A stretch of 64,000 nucleotides of DNA from Lachnospiraceae bacterium (GTDB taxonomy: Bacteria > Bacillota > Clostridia > Lachnospirales > Lachnospiraceae), in the NCBI GenBank assembly GCA_030527645.1, contig JAUNAJ010000014.1, positions 1 through 64,000 on the forward strand, written 5' to 3'. Below the pieces are notes generated by a model. That model was given only the letters and a program-made list of their open reading frames with translations. It ran no database searches and was not told where the DNA came from. The position numbers were made by a program, and so were the translations under genes. Position 1 is the first letter of the stretch. The number at the start of each line of letters is the position of its first letter. Of the stretch, positions 1 through 8,811 are shown piece after piece.

Positions 1-56
1 CCGGGTGGATTTGGGACTTTCACCCGTTAGAAACGTGCGCCGCCAGGCACACCGAG
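1..56 (+). other. possible 3' end of a gene entering from the left edge
   Basis: Frame 1 reads PGGFGTFTR and then TAG at 28-30, so this could be the C-terminus of a plus-strand gene that starts outside the window. Nine codons are too few to name a family. The following bases up to the hairpin at 57 hold no other feature I can support. This is a weak inference; noncoding sequence is equally possible. Confidence 0.2.
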
Positions 57-99
57 AAAAAAAGCAAGGTCTGCAGATACCTGCAGACCTTGCTTTTTT
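57..99. terminator. bidirectional intrinsic terminator
   Basis: A perfect 14-bp stem (AGCAAGGTCTGCAG at 63-76, its complement at 81-94) closes on an ATAC loop and is flanked by an A-run on the left and a T-run on the right, so it can terminate in both directions. It lies just after the hisC stop on the minus strand and would end that transcript as well as anything arriving from the left. Confidence 0.8.
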
Positions 100-149
100 C
101 TGTTTTAGGGGATGCTGAAATTTTTACACAGGTACAGCGACAGCGCAGA

Positions 150-1205
150 TCACCCGAGAATCTCCTTCAGTGCAGCAAATAACGCTTCCATCTCATCTCT
201 CGTACCAATGGTAATTCGAAGGTAATTATCGATTCTTTCCTTATTAAAATATCTGACATAAATATGTCTTTCACGCAGAGCCTGATAGATCTCCTTAGCC
301 GCCTTTCTCTCATGAGACACAAATACAAAATTTGCTTTAGAATCCGCAAAGGTAAATCCAAGTCTTCTGAATTCTCCCTTGGCCCATTCTCTGGTCTCAA
401 CGATTGCACCGGTTGTCCTTTTGAAGTAGGCATCATCACGAATGGCAGCCACACCGGTTGCCAGTGTGAGCTGATCCATGGTATAGGAATTAAAGGAATA
501 TTTCACATCATTCAGATAGGAGATCAGCTCTTCGTTGCCGATACAGTATCCGATTCGCATACCGGCCATGGAACGGGATTTGGAATAGGTCTGCACCACC
601 AGAAGATTCTCATATTTTTCCAGCAAAGGGAGTGCAGATTCTGCTCCGAAATCCACATACGCCTCATCAACGATCACAACCACATCGGGATTCTCCTGCA
701 GAATCTCCTCAATCGCACGCTGGGACAACTCTGCTCCTGTGGGAGCGTTGGGATTCGGGAAGATGATACCACCGTTTTTACGTTTATAATCATCCGGCTG
801 AATACAGAAGTTCTCATCCAGAGGAATCCTTGTGTAAGGAATACGGAACTCCTCTGCCCACACATCATAGAAGGAATAAGTAATGTCCGGGAAAAGAATC
901 GGCGTTTCCGAATTAAAAAATGTCATAAAAGCCATTGCAAGAACATCATCAGATCCAACACCTGCAAACACCTGCGCCGGCTTTACTTTATAATAAGAAG
1001 CAATCTCATTCACCAGTACAGCGGCTGTCGGATCCGGATACAGACGCAGACGTTCTGCAGGGAATTGCTTCAGAGCTTCCTGAACCTCCGGAGAAGGAGG
1101 GTAGGGATTCTCATTAGTATTCAGCTTGATCATACTTGGCTGATTAGGCTGCTCCCCGGGAACATAGGGAACTACTTTGCGTACATTATCTCTCCAGTTG
1201 CTCAT
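150..1205 (-). CDS. hisC: histidinol-phosphate aminotransferase
   Basis: A fold-type I PLP aminotransferase that makes L-histidinol phosphate from imidazole-acetol phosphate and glutamate in histidine synthesis; cytosolic. Family landmarks are the N-terminal LNTNENPYPP, the VDEAYVDFG aspartate/tyrosine segment, QTYSKSRSMAG with the Schiff-base lysine, and a C-terminal LRITIGT with the carboxylate-binding arginine. At 351 residues it is normal length. I chose the ATG at 1205 (MSNWRDN) because GGAG sits 6 bases upstream; the ATG 12 bases earlier overlaps that site. No other his gene is adjacent, so the gene stands alone, and a transaminase active on aromatic substrates cannot be excluded. The upstream gap contains a 12-bp AAAAGTACTTTT palindrome near 1248 that could be an operator. 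Confidence 0.93.
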   Translation of the reverse strand: MSNWRDNVRKVVPYVPGEQPNQPSMIKLNTNENPYPPSPEVQEALKQFPAERLRLYPDPTAAVLVNEIASYYKVKPAQVFAGVGSDDVLAMAFMTFFNSETPILFPDITYSFYDVWAEEFRIPYTRIPLDENFCIQPDDYKRKNGGIIFPNPNAPTGAELSQRAIEEILQENPDVVVIVDEAYVDFGAESALPLLEKYENLLVVQTYSKSRSMAGMRIGYCIGNEELISYLNDVKYSFNSYTMDQLTLATGVAAIRDDAYFKRTTGAIVETREWAKGEFRRLGFTFADSKANFVFVSHERKAAKEIYQALRERHIYVRYFNKERIDNYLRITIGTRDEMEALFAALKEILG

Positions 1206-1293
1206 AACAATCTCCATTCCGCCGCTCGTCTGTCAGCGGCACAATTAGTGGTAAAAGTACTTTTATACAGATATCACTGCACCGTGTACCTGT

Positions 1294-2733
1294 TTACTTA
1301 TTTCTCCAGGTGCTGGGAAGCATCAGCAGCAGGATGGGGAACAGTTCCAGCCTTCCTGCCAGCATGTCTATGATCAGAACGATTTTTGAGATCGGACTGA
1401 AAAAAGCATAGTTGCTGATGGGACCTACCAGTCCCAATCCGGGACCAATATTATTCAAAGTAGCGGCCACTGCTGAAAAGTTTGTCTCCAGGTTGAATTC
1501 ATCAAAGCTGATCAGCAGCAGTGAAATCCCGAATATGATCAGATATGTAATGATATACACATTCAGGGTTCGAATTACTTCATGCTCTACTACCTGGCCA
1601 TCCATCTTGATCTTCTTCACTGCCCGCGGATGAGCAATAGACTGTATCTCTTTTCTGACAGTTTTGATCATAAGAATGATTCTGGACACCTTAATACCAC
1701 CGCCGGTACTTCCGGCACAGGCTCCGATCAGCATGAGCATAAGCAGGATCATCTTCGACAGCTCCGGCCAGTTATTAAAATCCACTGTTGAAAAACCGGT
1801 AGTCGTGATAATACTTCCCACCTGAAATGCTGCAGCCCTCAGATTTTCTCCGAAGCCCGGGATCACAACTCTGTTATTCCATACCAGCAGAGCGATGGCA
1901 GCAAGTATAATAAAGAAATACCCTTGTATCTCCTGCATTTTTACTGCAGACTTCAGCTTTTTACAGAGGATCAGGTAATAGAAGGAAAAGTTTACACCAA
2001 AGGCTATCATAAATACAGTGATGATCCACTGCTGCAGTGCAGTATAGTCCCCGCAGCTGGAACTCAGCACACCAAAACCTCCGGTTCCGGCTGTACCAAC
2101 AGAAATACAGATTGCATCGAACCAGTTCATTCTGGTCAGCAGCAGCAGGATCAGCTCCAGCAGAGTCAGCCCCAAATAGATGGTGTAAAGGATTTTTGCA
2201 TTTTCCTTTACCCGTGGAACGAATTTAGAAACAGAGGGGCCCGGGCTTTCAGCTTTCATAAGATTCATTCTGGATCCGGTCTGTCCCGGCATCATGATCA
2301 GAAGAAACACCAGAACACCCATTCCGCCGATCCAATGAGAGAAGCTTCTCCAGAACAGGCTGGTATGAGAAAGACTCTCTACCTGAAACAGGATCGATGC
2401 ACCTGTTGTCGTAAAACCGGAAACGATCTCAAACAGTGCATCGATATAGTTTGGAATCTCACCGGTCAATACAAAGGGAAGCGCTCCAAGCGCACTGAGA
2501 AGCAGCCAGGCCAGAGCCACGGTAACAAATCCGTCCTTGTTATAGATATCAAAATTCTTCGGTTTTTTTGAGGACAGCACAGCACCTACCATCAGGCAGA
2601 TCAGTGCAGCAACAACATAATAAAGCCCCTGTGTTTCCCGAAAGATCAAGGCAAACACACAGGGAAGAAGCATCAGTGCAGCTTCCAGCCGGAGAACCAG
2701 GCTGAGAACGTATCGTATCATTTTATAGTTCAT
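1294..2733 (-). CDS. trkH: TrkH/KtrB-family potassium uptake membrane subunit
   Basis: The K+-translocating subunit of a Trk/Ktr system in the cytoplasmic membrane, working with the RCK protein encoded just upstream. The 479 residues carry four M1-P-M2 repeats whose filter loops are visible in order: SGFTTTGAS, GTAGTGGFG, ITTTGFST and NNIGPGLG, each with the key glycine. The second-to-third linker and the hydrophobic helices are intact. The start ATG at 2733 has GGAGA seven bases upstream. It follows trkA by 14 bp and is surely co-transcribed. Whether it should be called TrkH or KtrB cannot be settled from sequence alone; the pairing with a double-RCK TrkA favours Trk. Confidence 0.92.
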   Translation of the reverse strand: MNYKMIRYVLSLVLRLEAALMLLPCVFALIFRETQGLYYVVAALICLMVGAVLSSKKPKNFDIYNKDGFVTVALAWLLLSALGALPFVLTGEIPNYIDALFEIVSGFTTTGASILFQVESLSHTSLFWRSFSHWIGGMGVLVFLLIMMPGQTGSRMNLMKAESPGPSVSKFVPRVKENAKILYTIYLGLTLLELILLLLTRMNWFDAICISVGTAGTGGFGVLSSSCGDYTALQQWIITVFMIAFGVNFSFYYLILCKKLKSAVKMQEIQGYFFIILAAIALLVWNNRVVIPGFGENLRAAAFQVGSIITTTGFSTVDFNNWPELSKMILLMLMLIGACAGSTGGGIKVSRIILMIKTVRKEIQSIAHPRAVKKIKMDGQVVEHEVIRTLNVYIITYLIIFGISLLLISFDEFNLETNFSAVAATLNNIGPGLGLVGPISNYAFFSPISKIVLIIDMLAGRLELFPILLLMLPSTWRNK

Positions 2734-2747
2734 ACCATGCTCTCCTG

Positions 2748-4103
2748 TTACTTCAGTAAATCATGAAAATCATGACAGCCAAGTTTCTTTGTAATCACTA
2801 CAATAGAATCTCCTACGTGGAATTCATCCTGTCCGCCGGGAATGATCAGCTTGCCCTGTCGTGAGATTCCCGCAATCAGCACATTGCTTTTAAATTTCAT
2901 ATCCATCAGCTTGATGCCGGTCACCTTAGAATCAGCAGTTACAGTAAATTCCAATGCCTCGACCTTACCATCGATCAGGTGATACATGGTCTCGATCTTA
3001 CTTCCCAGCGTATTGCCCATGGCACGGACATAGCGCAGGATATGAACCGCCGCAAGTTTTTTAGGATTGATAACACTTCCAATGTGCATGCTCTTCACCA
3101 CATCGTCGTACTGGACGTGACTCATCTTAGTAATGATCTTGGTTCGCACCTTGTCCTGGGCATACAGAGAAAGAACAAGATTCTGCTCGTCCATGCCTGT
3201 ACAGGTTACAAGACCGTCCATCTGATCCAGATGTTCCTCCTTCAGCAGGTTTACATTGGTTCCATCTCCACAGATAATCGTTGCCCGATCCAGAAACTCA
3301 CTGAGTTCCTCACAGCGCTTTGGATCCTGCTCAATGATCTTTACCTTGCCGCCTGCCTTCAGCAGGATATCTGCCAGATAGTAGGTCAGCTGGCCGCCTC
3401 CTACGATCATTGTGTTCTTTACAGCATTGGTTTTAATTGCAATTTTCTTGAAGAATCCATGGATATCTGCCTGATCTGCAATCACCCCGAGAATATCTCC
3501 CGGCTCCGGTGAGAAATTTCCATCGGGAATAATGATCTCGTCCCCGCGCTGTGCAACACAGATCAGAAAATTTCCCGGGATTTTTTGTGATATATACTTC
3601 AGCTCCAAACCGACCAGAGGTGATTTCTCAGACACTTCAAATCGAAGAAGCTCGATCCTTCCCTTGGAAAAGGTGTCGATCTCAATGGCACTGGGAAAGC
3701 TGAGTCTTCGTACGATCTCTCTTGCTGCCGTCATCTCCGGATTGATGATCATGGAAAGCCCCAGCTCCTTCTGTATAAAGTTTCTCTCTGTGGAATATAT
3801 ATGATTACGAATCCGGGCAATTGTATGGCAGTTTGCGCCCTTTTTGGCAACAACGCAGCATAGAAGATTGACCTCATCGTTCGGGGTAACCGCTATTAAA
3901 ATATCTGTATGCTCAAGATCCGCATCGGAAAGAGTCATATAACTGGTTCCGTTTCCGATCACACCCCTTACATCAAATTCATTGCTTACAGATTTAACAA
4001 GCTCCCCGTTTTTATCAATGACAGTAACATTGTGGTCTTCAGCGGCCAGCTGTCTGACAATCTCTTTGCCCACCTTACCGCAGCCAACAACAATAATCTG
4101 CAT
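2748..4103 (-). CDS. trkA: Trk system regulatory subunit TrkA (two RCK modules)
   Basis: The cytosolic gating ring subunit of the Trk K+ transporter, binding nucleotides and assembling under TrkH. The 451 residues form two tandem RCK units: Rossmann domain 1 starts at MQIIVVGCGKVGKE with the GxGxxG loop, TrkA_C domain 1 at about 145-225, Rossmann domain 2 at about 228-350 (MIVGGGQLTYYLAD), and TrkA_C domain 2 at about 365-450. A consensus AGGAGG lies eight bases ahead of the ATG. First gene of a trkA-trkH operon driven by the promoter at 4168-4195. Loop 2 has GGGQLT rather than a clean GxGxxG, so nucleotide binding may differ between the halves. Confidence 0.93.
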   Translation of the reverse strand: MQIIVVGCGKVGKEIVRQLAAEDHNVTVIDKNGELVKSVSNEFDVRGVIGNGTSYMTLSDADLEHTDILIAVTPNDEVNLLCCVVAKKGANCHTIARIRNHIYSTERNFIQKELGLSMIINPEMTAAREIVRRLSFPSAIEIDTFSKGRIELLRFEVSEKSPLVGLELKYISQKIPGNFLICVAQRGDEIIIPDGNFSPEPGDILGVIADQADIHGFFKKIAIKTNAVKNTMIVGGGQLTYYLADILLKAGGKVKIIEQDPKRCEELSEFLDRATIICGDGTNVNLLKEEHLDQMDGLVTCTGMDEQNLVLSLYAQDKVRTKIITKMSHVQYDDVVKSMHIGSVINPKKLAAVHILRYVRAMGNTLGSKIETMYHLIDGKVEALEFTVTADSKVTGIKLMDMKFKSNVLIAGISRQGKLIIPGGQDEFHVGDSIVVITKKLGCHDFHDLLK

Positions 4104-4167
4104 AGAAGTTCCTCCTCATATGTCAATCAATGGGATAGCAATACACATACTGACCCATTATCTCTAA

Positions 4168-4195
4168 ACTATATCATACCTGCCGAAAAAATCAA
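4168..4195 (-). promoter_or_regulatory. promoter of the trkA-trkH operon
   Basis: On the minus strand TTGATT (4195-4190), a 16-bp spacer and TATAGT (4173-4168) form a plausible sigma-A promoter about 60 bases before the trkA start. Confidence 0.55.
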
Positions 4196-4233
4196 GTGGA
4201 GTGCGTATGGATGGCGATCGTGCGGTCTCCTTT

Positions 4234-4298
4234 GGAACGACGGGGACGGAGGTACCGTTCCACTCAAAGTGGCACGGCACCTCCGTCCCCGTCGTTCC
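4234..4298. repeat. long GC-rich palindrome (REP-like), also transcription barrier
   Basis: Two 31-nt arms (4234-4264 and 4268-4298) are complementary except at two positions and enclose only three loop bases. The arms contain GGAACGACGGGGACGG. There is no T-run directly after it, so it is not a classic terminator, though it separates the DUF1002 gene from the trkA promoter. GGAAC/GGGGAC wording similar to this recurs near 41057-41105, suggesting a dispersed palindromic repeat family. Confidence 0.7.
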
Positions 4299-4305
4299 GA
4301 TCACC

Positions 4306-5271
4306 TTATGAAAAACTGTTGAAGAGTTCGACTAATTTTTCCCAGATTGTTGAAAACCAGGAACCAATCGTTGCCAGTATTCCCTGAACTTTTTCAGAGG
4401 ACAAGTCGATATCCATACTTTCAAGCTTTTCGTAGATTCCTTTCGCCTGCTCCTTCAGCTGATCCACATCCAGATCCAGTTTCGAGATTTTATCCACAAG
4501 AGAGAGGATCTGATTCTTTTCATCCTCAGTCAGAGTAATGTCCATCTGTTCTGCCGCTTCATCCACCAGTTCTGATGCCTCTTCCGTACTGTCGATTCCG
4601 CTTTCGGCAACCGCCTCCTTAATCGCTGCAATCAGTTCGGAAGCCTTTTCCTGATCTCCAAGGGACTCTCCCAGCTGACTGGTTGTGACCAGTTCATCCG
4701 CTGCCGCATCCACGTTTTCGGCATTCAGCTCTGTCTGATTCATATCGGCATAGGCATTCATAATACCGATCAGAGCTGCCGTACCCGAAATCGGCACCGG
4801 TCCTGCAACTACAATTTCTGCATTTTCAACTCCGGCAGTTGCAAGTGCATTCTCATACATTGCAGCAGTACAGTAATTGATATTTCTGGTCGTTACTGCA
4901 ATTCCGCTGCCGGCTTCAGATGCCGTGATTTTAGCCGAGGACCATGCCTGATCCCCAATAATTTCCGGAGTCAGGTATGCATCCAGATACTGGTGCTCCT
5001 GCTCATTGGTTATTTCCATTACTGTGTATCCTGCAAGACTCTCTTCTGTCAGATCCAGCAGCGACAGAACGGCAGCCCTCTGTTCATCTGATAGATCTGC
5101 CCCAAGGGACACATAGGGAGTTGCAATGACACCGCCCGTAGTATCCGCTGCCAATGCACTCTGCACACCTGTACCCAGCACAAGTGCTGCTGTGAGAAAC
5201 AATGCCAGTGTACCTCTGAAACCTGCTCTTCTGCCTTCTCCATGTTTATTCTTTTTTAAAATCATATTCAT
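4306..5271 (-). CDS. secreted DUF1002 family protein
   Basis: An exported protein of unknown function. A signal peptide is visible: basic KKNKHGEGRR, a hydrophobic stretch around residues 19-40 (GTLALFLTAALVLGTG), then SALAADTTGG as a likely cleavage site. The mature part is the acidic, mostly helical DUF1002 fold, including VTTRNINYCTAAMYENAL and GPVPISGTAALIG, which are characteristic of this family. I set the start at 5271 (MNMILKK), where AAAGG lies six bases upstream; the ATG at 5277 abuts that site. The gene is monocistronic, between the palindrome at 4234-4298 and its own promoter, and has an unusually long, foldable leader of about 120 nt. Function unknown; cell-envelope association is inference from export. 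Confidence 0.85.
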   Translation of the reverse strand: MNMILKKNKHGEGRRAGFRGTLALFLTAALVLGTGVQSALAADTTGGVIATPYVSLGADLSDEQRAAVLSLLDLTEESLAGYTVMEITNEQEHQYLDAYLTPEIIGDQAWSSAKITASEAGSGIAVTTRNINYCTAAMYENALATAGVENAEIVVAGPVPISGTAALIGIMNAYADMNQTELNAENVDAAADELVTTSQLGESLGDQEKASELIAAIKEAVAESGIDSTEEASELVDEAAEQMDITLTEDEKNQILSLVDKISKLDLDVDQLKEQAKGIYEKLESMDIDLSSEKVQGILATIGSWFSTIWEKLVELFNSFS

Positions 5272-5392
5272 ATCCATCCTTTCCGGATTCCGTCAGAGCG
5301 GATCCTTTGGTAAAGCAGACATTCGCATCCCCCCGTTACCCCGCCTTCGTCTCGGTGCCTTAGAGACGGGAGATTGCTTATCTGCGTTCAGA
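5272..5392 (-). ncRNA. structured 5' leader of the DUF1002 gene (riboswitch candidate)
   Basis: The region between the predicted transcription start (about 5392) and the DUF1002 ATG can fold into nested helices: TCTGC 5381-5385 with GCAGA 5315-5319, the CGGGAGAT segment at 5367-5374 with ATC-CCCCCG at 5327-5335, and GAGAC 5363-5367 with GTCTC 5349-5353 around a 9-nt loop. A second small hairpin (GGATCCG against CGGAATCC on the minus strand) precedes the ribosome binding site. I could not match it to a riboswitch class; the c-di-AMP (ydaO) consensus was considered and does not fit the order of motifs. Confidence 0.45.
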
Positions 5393-5398
5393 TTCCTT

Positions 5399-5427
5399 AG
5401 GATAGCATATTTCCGTCTGTTTGTATC
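5399..5427 (-). promoter_or_regulatory. promoter of the DUF1002 gene
   Basis: Minus strand: GATACA (5427-5422), 17-bp spacer, TATCCT (5404-5399) preceded by an extended -10 TGC. The predicted start is near 5392. Confidence 0.6.
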
Positions 5428-5457
5428 GTTTTTCACACTCTTTTCACATTATAATGA

Positions 5458-5516
5458 AACAACGCCCTGCTTCATTCTGTCTGCAGATTGCAGAAGCATG
5501 AAGCACGGGCGTTGTT
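5458..5516 (-). terminator. terminator downstream of ksgA
   Basis: Arms AACAACGCCC + TGCTTCAT (5458-5475) and ATGAAGCA + GGGCGTTGTT (5498-5516) pair with one bulged base. It lies 30 bases past the ksgA stop and is followed on the minus strand by TTGTTTCATT, so it is a reasonable intrinsic terminator; the opposite side also ends in a T-rich run. Confidence 0.7.
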
Positions 5517-5546
5517 TTATTTTTACATTACAACAGAATAATTACA

Positions 5547-6437
5547 TTACATTTTTATACGATCAGAGTGATCCGTAAGATAATCGGAAAGCTTCGCAAA
5601 CTCTTCAAGGGTAAGTGCCTCTCCTCGTACACCGGGGGCGAAGCCGCAGTCAGCAATGGCCTGCTCCAGCACTTCCTTCTCAAATGTAATCGATGGGTCG
5701 TTCTTCAGACCGTTCAGCAGTGTCTTTCTTCTCTGATTAAAAGAAGCACGAATCAGGGCAAACAGAAGCGTCTCATCCTGAACCGAAACTCTTTTTTCTT
5801 TCTGACAGTTTAGCCGGATCACTGCACTGCCTACATTTGGTCTCGGCATGAAGCAGTTCGGTGGAACATTTGCCGCCAGATATGGTTCTGAATAAAACTG
5901 AACTGCCAGTGACAATGCACCGTAGTCCTTCGTACCGGGTCCTGCTTCCATCCGGAGAGCGACCTCTTTCTGAATCATTACAGTGATTGATTCCATTGGT
6001 ACATGTTTCTCAAACAGCCCCATGATTATGGGAGTAGTTATATAATAAGGAAGATTTGCCACAATTTTAATAGGCTTTCCCTGATTTCTCTCCCGGGCAA
6101 GTGCATTCAGATCCAATTTCAGCACGTCCTCATGAATAACAGTAACGTTATCCCAGGCCGACAGTGTCTCCTCCAGAATCGGGATCAGATTTCTGTCAAT
6201 TTCCACTGCTGCAACTTCTCTTGCTGCATGAGCAAGATACTGTGTCAGAGTTCCGATTCCCGGACCGATTTCCAGCACAAAATCATCTTCGGTGATCTCC
6301 GCTGCTTCCACAATTTTATCCAGCACATGTTCATCGATCAGAAAATTCTGACCGAATTTTTTCTGAAAGCGAAATCCGTATTTCTGAAGGATTTCGACGG
6401 TTCGCTGCGGATCGCCAAGCCATGGTTCAGCTCTCAT
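5547..6437 (-). CDS. ksgA: 16S rRNA (adenine1518-N6/adenine1519-N6)-dimethyltransferase
   Basis: RsmA/KsgA dimethylates two adjacent adenosines in the 3' terminal helix of 16S rRNA during 30S maturation. Visible motifs: FGQNFLID at the start of the fold, SAM-binding VLEIGPGIGTLT around residue 57, the acidic loop AVEIDRNL, and the catalytic NLPYYITTP. Full length at 296 residues. The ATG overlaps the TGA of the upstream TPR/AAA gene by the ATGA arrangement, so translation is likely coupled; the nearest Shine-Dalgarno (AAAGGA) is about 12 bases away, which is weak by itself. The hairpin at 5458-5516 ends the unit. Confidence 0.95.
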   Translation of the reverse strand: MRAEPWLGDPQRTVEILQKYGFRFQKKFGQNFLIDEHVLDKIVEAAEITEDDFVLEIGPGIGTLTQYLAHAAREVAAVEIDRNLIPILEETLSAWDNVTVIHEDVLKLDLNALARERNQGKPIKIVANLPYYITTPIIMGLFEKHVPMESITVMIQKEVALRMEAGPGTKDYGALSLAVQFYSEPYLAANVPPNCFMPRPNVGSAVIRLNCQKEKRVSVQDETLLFALIRASFNQRRKTLLNGLKNDPSITFEKEVLEQAIADCGFAPGVRGEALTLEEFAKLSDYLTDHSDRIKM

Positions 6438-8776
6438 ACAAGATCAAAGTCCTTTTCATAGAGAATGGTCTGTTTATTTCTATTTCTTCTGCCTCTGCCG
6501 AAACGTTTTCCACTGCTCTGGGCATGAAGAATTGCACTGTCAACCATCTTTTTAACGTCGGCAATCGTTACTGGCTCATCCTCACTTTGATTGTTGCTGA
6601 TCAGAGAATACAGTGCAAGCACGCCTAATTCATCCATCTGGCAGTTATTCTCTTCGCAGTAGGTTCTCGCAAACGTAACCAGCTCGTCATTTGTAAATGC
6701 AGGAATATTGATCCTTGCATTAAATTTCTCTGCAAATGCGGGATTCTCCTTCAAAAGGGCTCGCATCTCTGCTTTTGGTGCCTCCATGATGATGATCATA
6801 CAGTCTGTACGGAATTCCATTGCCTGATTCAATTTCTCGATGGTTTCGGTATTCATCTCACCGGCATCTTCGATGATCAGGAAACCTCCTGACATTTTTC
6901 TTACAAGGGCAGGAATATCACGTTTATTCAGAATATATCCCTTTACACGGGCTACCTTTGCAGCTTCCAGTCCCATGTCCTTGCACATATTAGAAAGGAG
7001 TCCCTGTGTCAACCGGGTTTTTCCAGTCCCTCTTGCTCCCATTATAGCAATATTTCCCTGGCGTGATGTATGCTCTCCGGCATATTTATATACACCGCTG
7101 AGGGCTGAAAGAATCTGCTTGTCCATTCCCGGAATTCTGGCAAAGTAGGTAAAAATCTTTCTCTGATCATCGTTCATACGGGTTGGCTTCGCATCATTCA
7201 GGATACGTATTCTTCTCTCCTCAGGAGTCTCCTGACGAATAACATCCTCAATGGAGATCGGAACTGTATTCTGTCCCAGCTTTGAAAGAGGAATTGTGTG
7301 AGTCTTTCTATCCTCCTCCGACGGTACGGGATCCGGAATCTCCAGTTCCAGATTATACATGGCTATACGTTCTGCCTCTGCTTCTTCCGGTGTTTTCTCT
7401 CTCTTACGATCGGCTGCAGCATCTGCTTCCGGCTCTGTATCAGTCTTTGCTTCCGCAGCCTCGTCAGGTTTTACTTCTGTTTCCGCTTCTGCTACCTCGT
7501 CAGATTTTGTCTCTGCTTCCGCTTCCGCTGCCTCGTCGGATTTTGTCTCTGCTTCCGCTTCCGCTGCCTCGACTGGATCTGCCTCCGAAGTGTTCTCCGG
7601 TTCGATCTCTGCTTCTGCAGCTTTCTCCGGTTCTATATCATTCTCTGACTCTGCAGACTGGACTTTCTCCGACTCTGCTTCAGTCTCTGCCTCAGCAGCC
7701 TTCTCCGGCTCTTCCGCTGCCTCTGCTGACTCAGCTTTATCCGACTCAGCTTCAACCTTTGCTTCTTCAGCCTTCTCCGGCTCTGCCTCTGCTGACTCTT
7801 CCTCGAAGATATCCTCGGTCAGATCTTCCGTCAGATCTTCCGCATCAGGAAAAACGGGCTGCTCCTCTTTATTCTGATTTGCAAAAACTGTACGAATACT
7901 TTTTTCCAGCTCAAGAGACAGATTGGCCGTTTTACCAATAAATTCCTTTGATGTAACGGAGTACTGATCGATGGCTGCATCAGTAAGAGGATTGGTCCGT
8001 TCTCTGTTGTCCACTACCACATCCCGTGTAATAGCCGCACCGGCTTCATCCATCTTTTTCAGCACCATCTTGGAATCCACACGCTCTGCTTTGGCAAAAT
8101 TCGCCTCAACTGCCGCTTTTGTAGCAACAGGCAGCACGATTTTCGGTTCTTCCTTCACCTTTTCCGCAGATGCCTTTTCATAAAGGCGCTGCTGATACGG
8201 TGCAAGTGCTTCATGCTGTTTCTTCAGCTCCATCGCCTTCAGAACATATCGTCCCTCGCTGAACCACAGAATCATATCATCACAGGCATCGATACATTCT
8301 TTATCCATTCCTGCCTTATGGTACAGCTCTGCCAGCTCATATGCCCAGCGCTCTGTATACTCGTACTCTTTGTATGTCTCCAGCACACGGATTCTTTCTT
8401 CAATCGGAGCGTCCTTTGCCTTCAACAGCTTATACTTCAGAAGGTGGCGGGCATTATCGTTCGGAGCGACCTCGAGATACTGTTTATAAAATTTTTCAGC
8501 ATCCTCCATCTCCTTCAGCTTCAGACTGATCTCTGTCAGTCTGAAGAGAAGATTTTTTCCGATTGAGGTCTTTTCGTAGGCAAGCAGAAGGATCCTCTTG
8601 CAATTCCGATAATCTCTGTTTACCTCATAGATATCAGCAACCATACTTAAGGTCCGGATACTCTTGACTCTTTTCCAGTCAATTTCCTCTACGATCTTCA
8701 GTGCGGCTCCATACTCACGATTTTGAACGCAGTCTGTAATCTCATTCAATTTCAGTTGGTATTCTGTCTTATCCAA
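6434..8776 (-). CDS. TPR protein with Glu/Ala-rich linker and C-terminal AAA+ ATPase
   Basis: A 780-residue three-part protein of unknown function. Residues 1 to about 200 are helical TPR-like repeats with paired helices such as AEKFYKQYLEVAPND and RWAYELAELYHKAGM. Residues about 320-470 are an acidic Glu/Ala low-complexity linker. From about 530 comes an ATPase with Walker A MGARGTGKTRL, a Walker B-like GGFLIIEDAGEM and an arginine-rich C-terminal tail (SGKRFGRGRRNRN). The start is TTG at 8776: GAGGTG lies seven bases upstream and no ATG is suitably placed. It is translationally coupled to ksgA by a 4-base overlap and follows glgP by 35 bp. A scaffold or remodelling ATPase is possible, but the substrate is unknown. 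Confidence 0.82.
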   Translation of the reverse strand: MDKTEYQLKLNEITDCVQNREYGAALKIVEEIDWKRVKSIRTLSMVADIYEVNRDYRNCKRILLLAYEKTSIGKNLLFRLTEISLKLKEMEDAEKFYKQYLEVAPNDNARHLLKYKLLKAKDAPIEERIRVLETYKEYEYTERWAYELAELYHKAGMDKECIDACDDMILWFSEGRYVLKAMELKKQHEALAPYQQRLYEKASAEKVKEEPKIVLPVATKAAVEANFAKAERVDSKMVLKKMDEAGAAITRDVVVDNRERTNPLTDAAIDQYSVTSKEFIGKTANLSLELEKSIRTVFANQNKEEQPVFPDAEDLTEDLTEDIFEEESAEAEPEKAEEAKVEAESDKAESAEAAEEPEKAAEAETEAESEKVQSAESENDIEPEKAAEAEIEPENTSEADPVEAAEAEAETKSDEAAEAEAETKSDEVAEAETEVKPDEAAEAKTDTEPEADAAADRKREKTPEEAEAERIAMYNLELEIPDPVPSEEDRKTHTIPLSKLGQNTVPISIEDVIRQETPEERRIRILNDAKPTRMNDDQRKIFTYFARIPGMDKQILSALSGVYKYAGEHTSRQGNIAIMGARGTGKTRLTQGLLSNMCKDMGLEAAKVARVKGYILNKRDIPALVRKMSGGFLIIEDAGEMNTETIEKLNQAMEFRTDCMIIIMEAPKAEMRALLKENPAFAEKFNARINIPAFTNDELVTFARTYCEENNCQMDELGVLALYSLISNNQSEDEPVTIADVKKMVDSAILHAQSSGKRFGRGRRNRNKQTILYEKDFDLV
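7445..7575. repeat. intragenic 36-bp tandem repeats coding the acidic linker
   Basis: Units of about 36 bp coding for EAAEAEAETKSD recur at least three times, two of them nearly identical (7512-7583), with degenerate copies on either side. They encode the Glu/Ala linker of the TPR/AAA protein. Such arrays can vary in copy number by slippage or recombination. Confidence 0.7.
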
Positions 8777-8811
8777 GTTTTTTCACCTCTGCTTATCTAC
8801 AGCTGCCTGAC

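Noticed and set aside
5272-5392. c-di-AMP (ydaO) riboswitch identity for the DUF1002 leader
   Set aside because: The G-rich stretch is reminiscent, but the conserved order of motifs could not be aligned; kept as an unclassified leader.
7282-7941. Plus-strand low-complexity frames rich in Ser/Ala or Leu/Pro
   Set aside because: Mirror of the Glu/Ala coding repeats; not genes.
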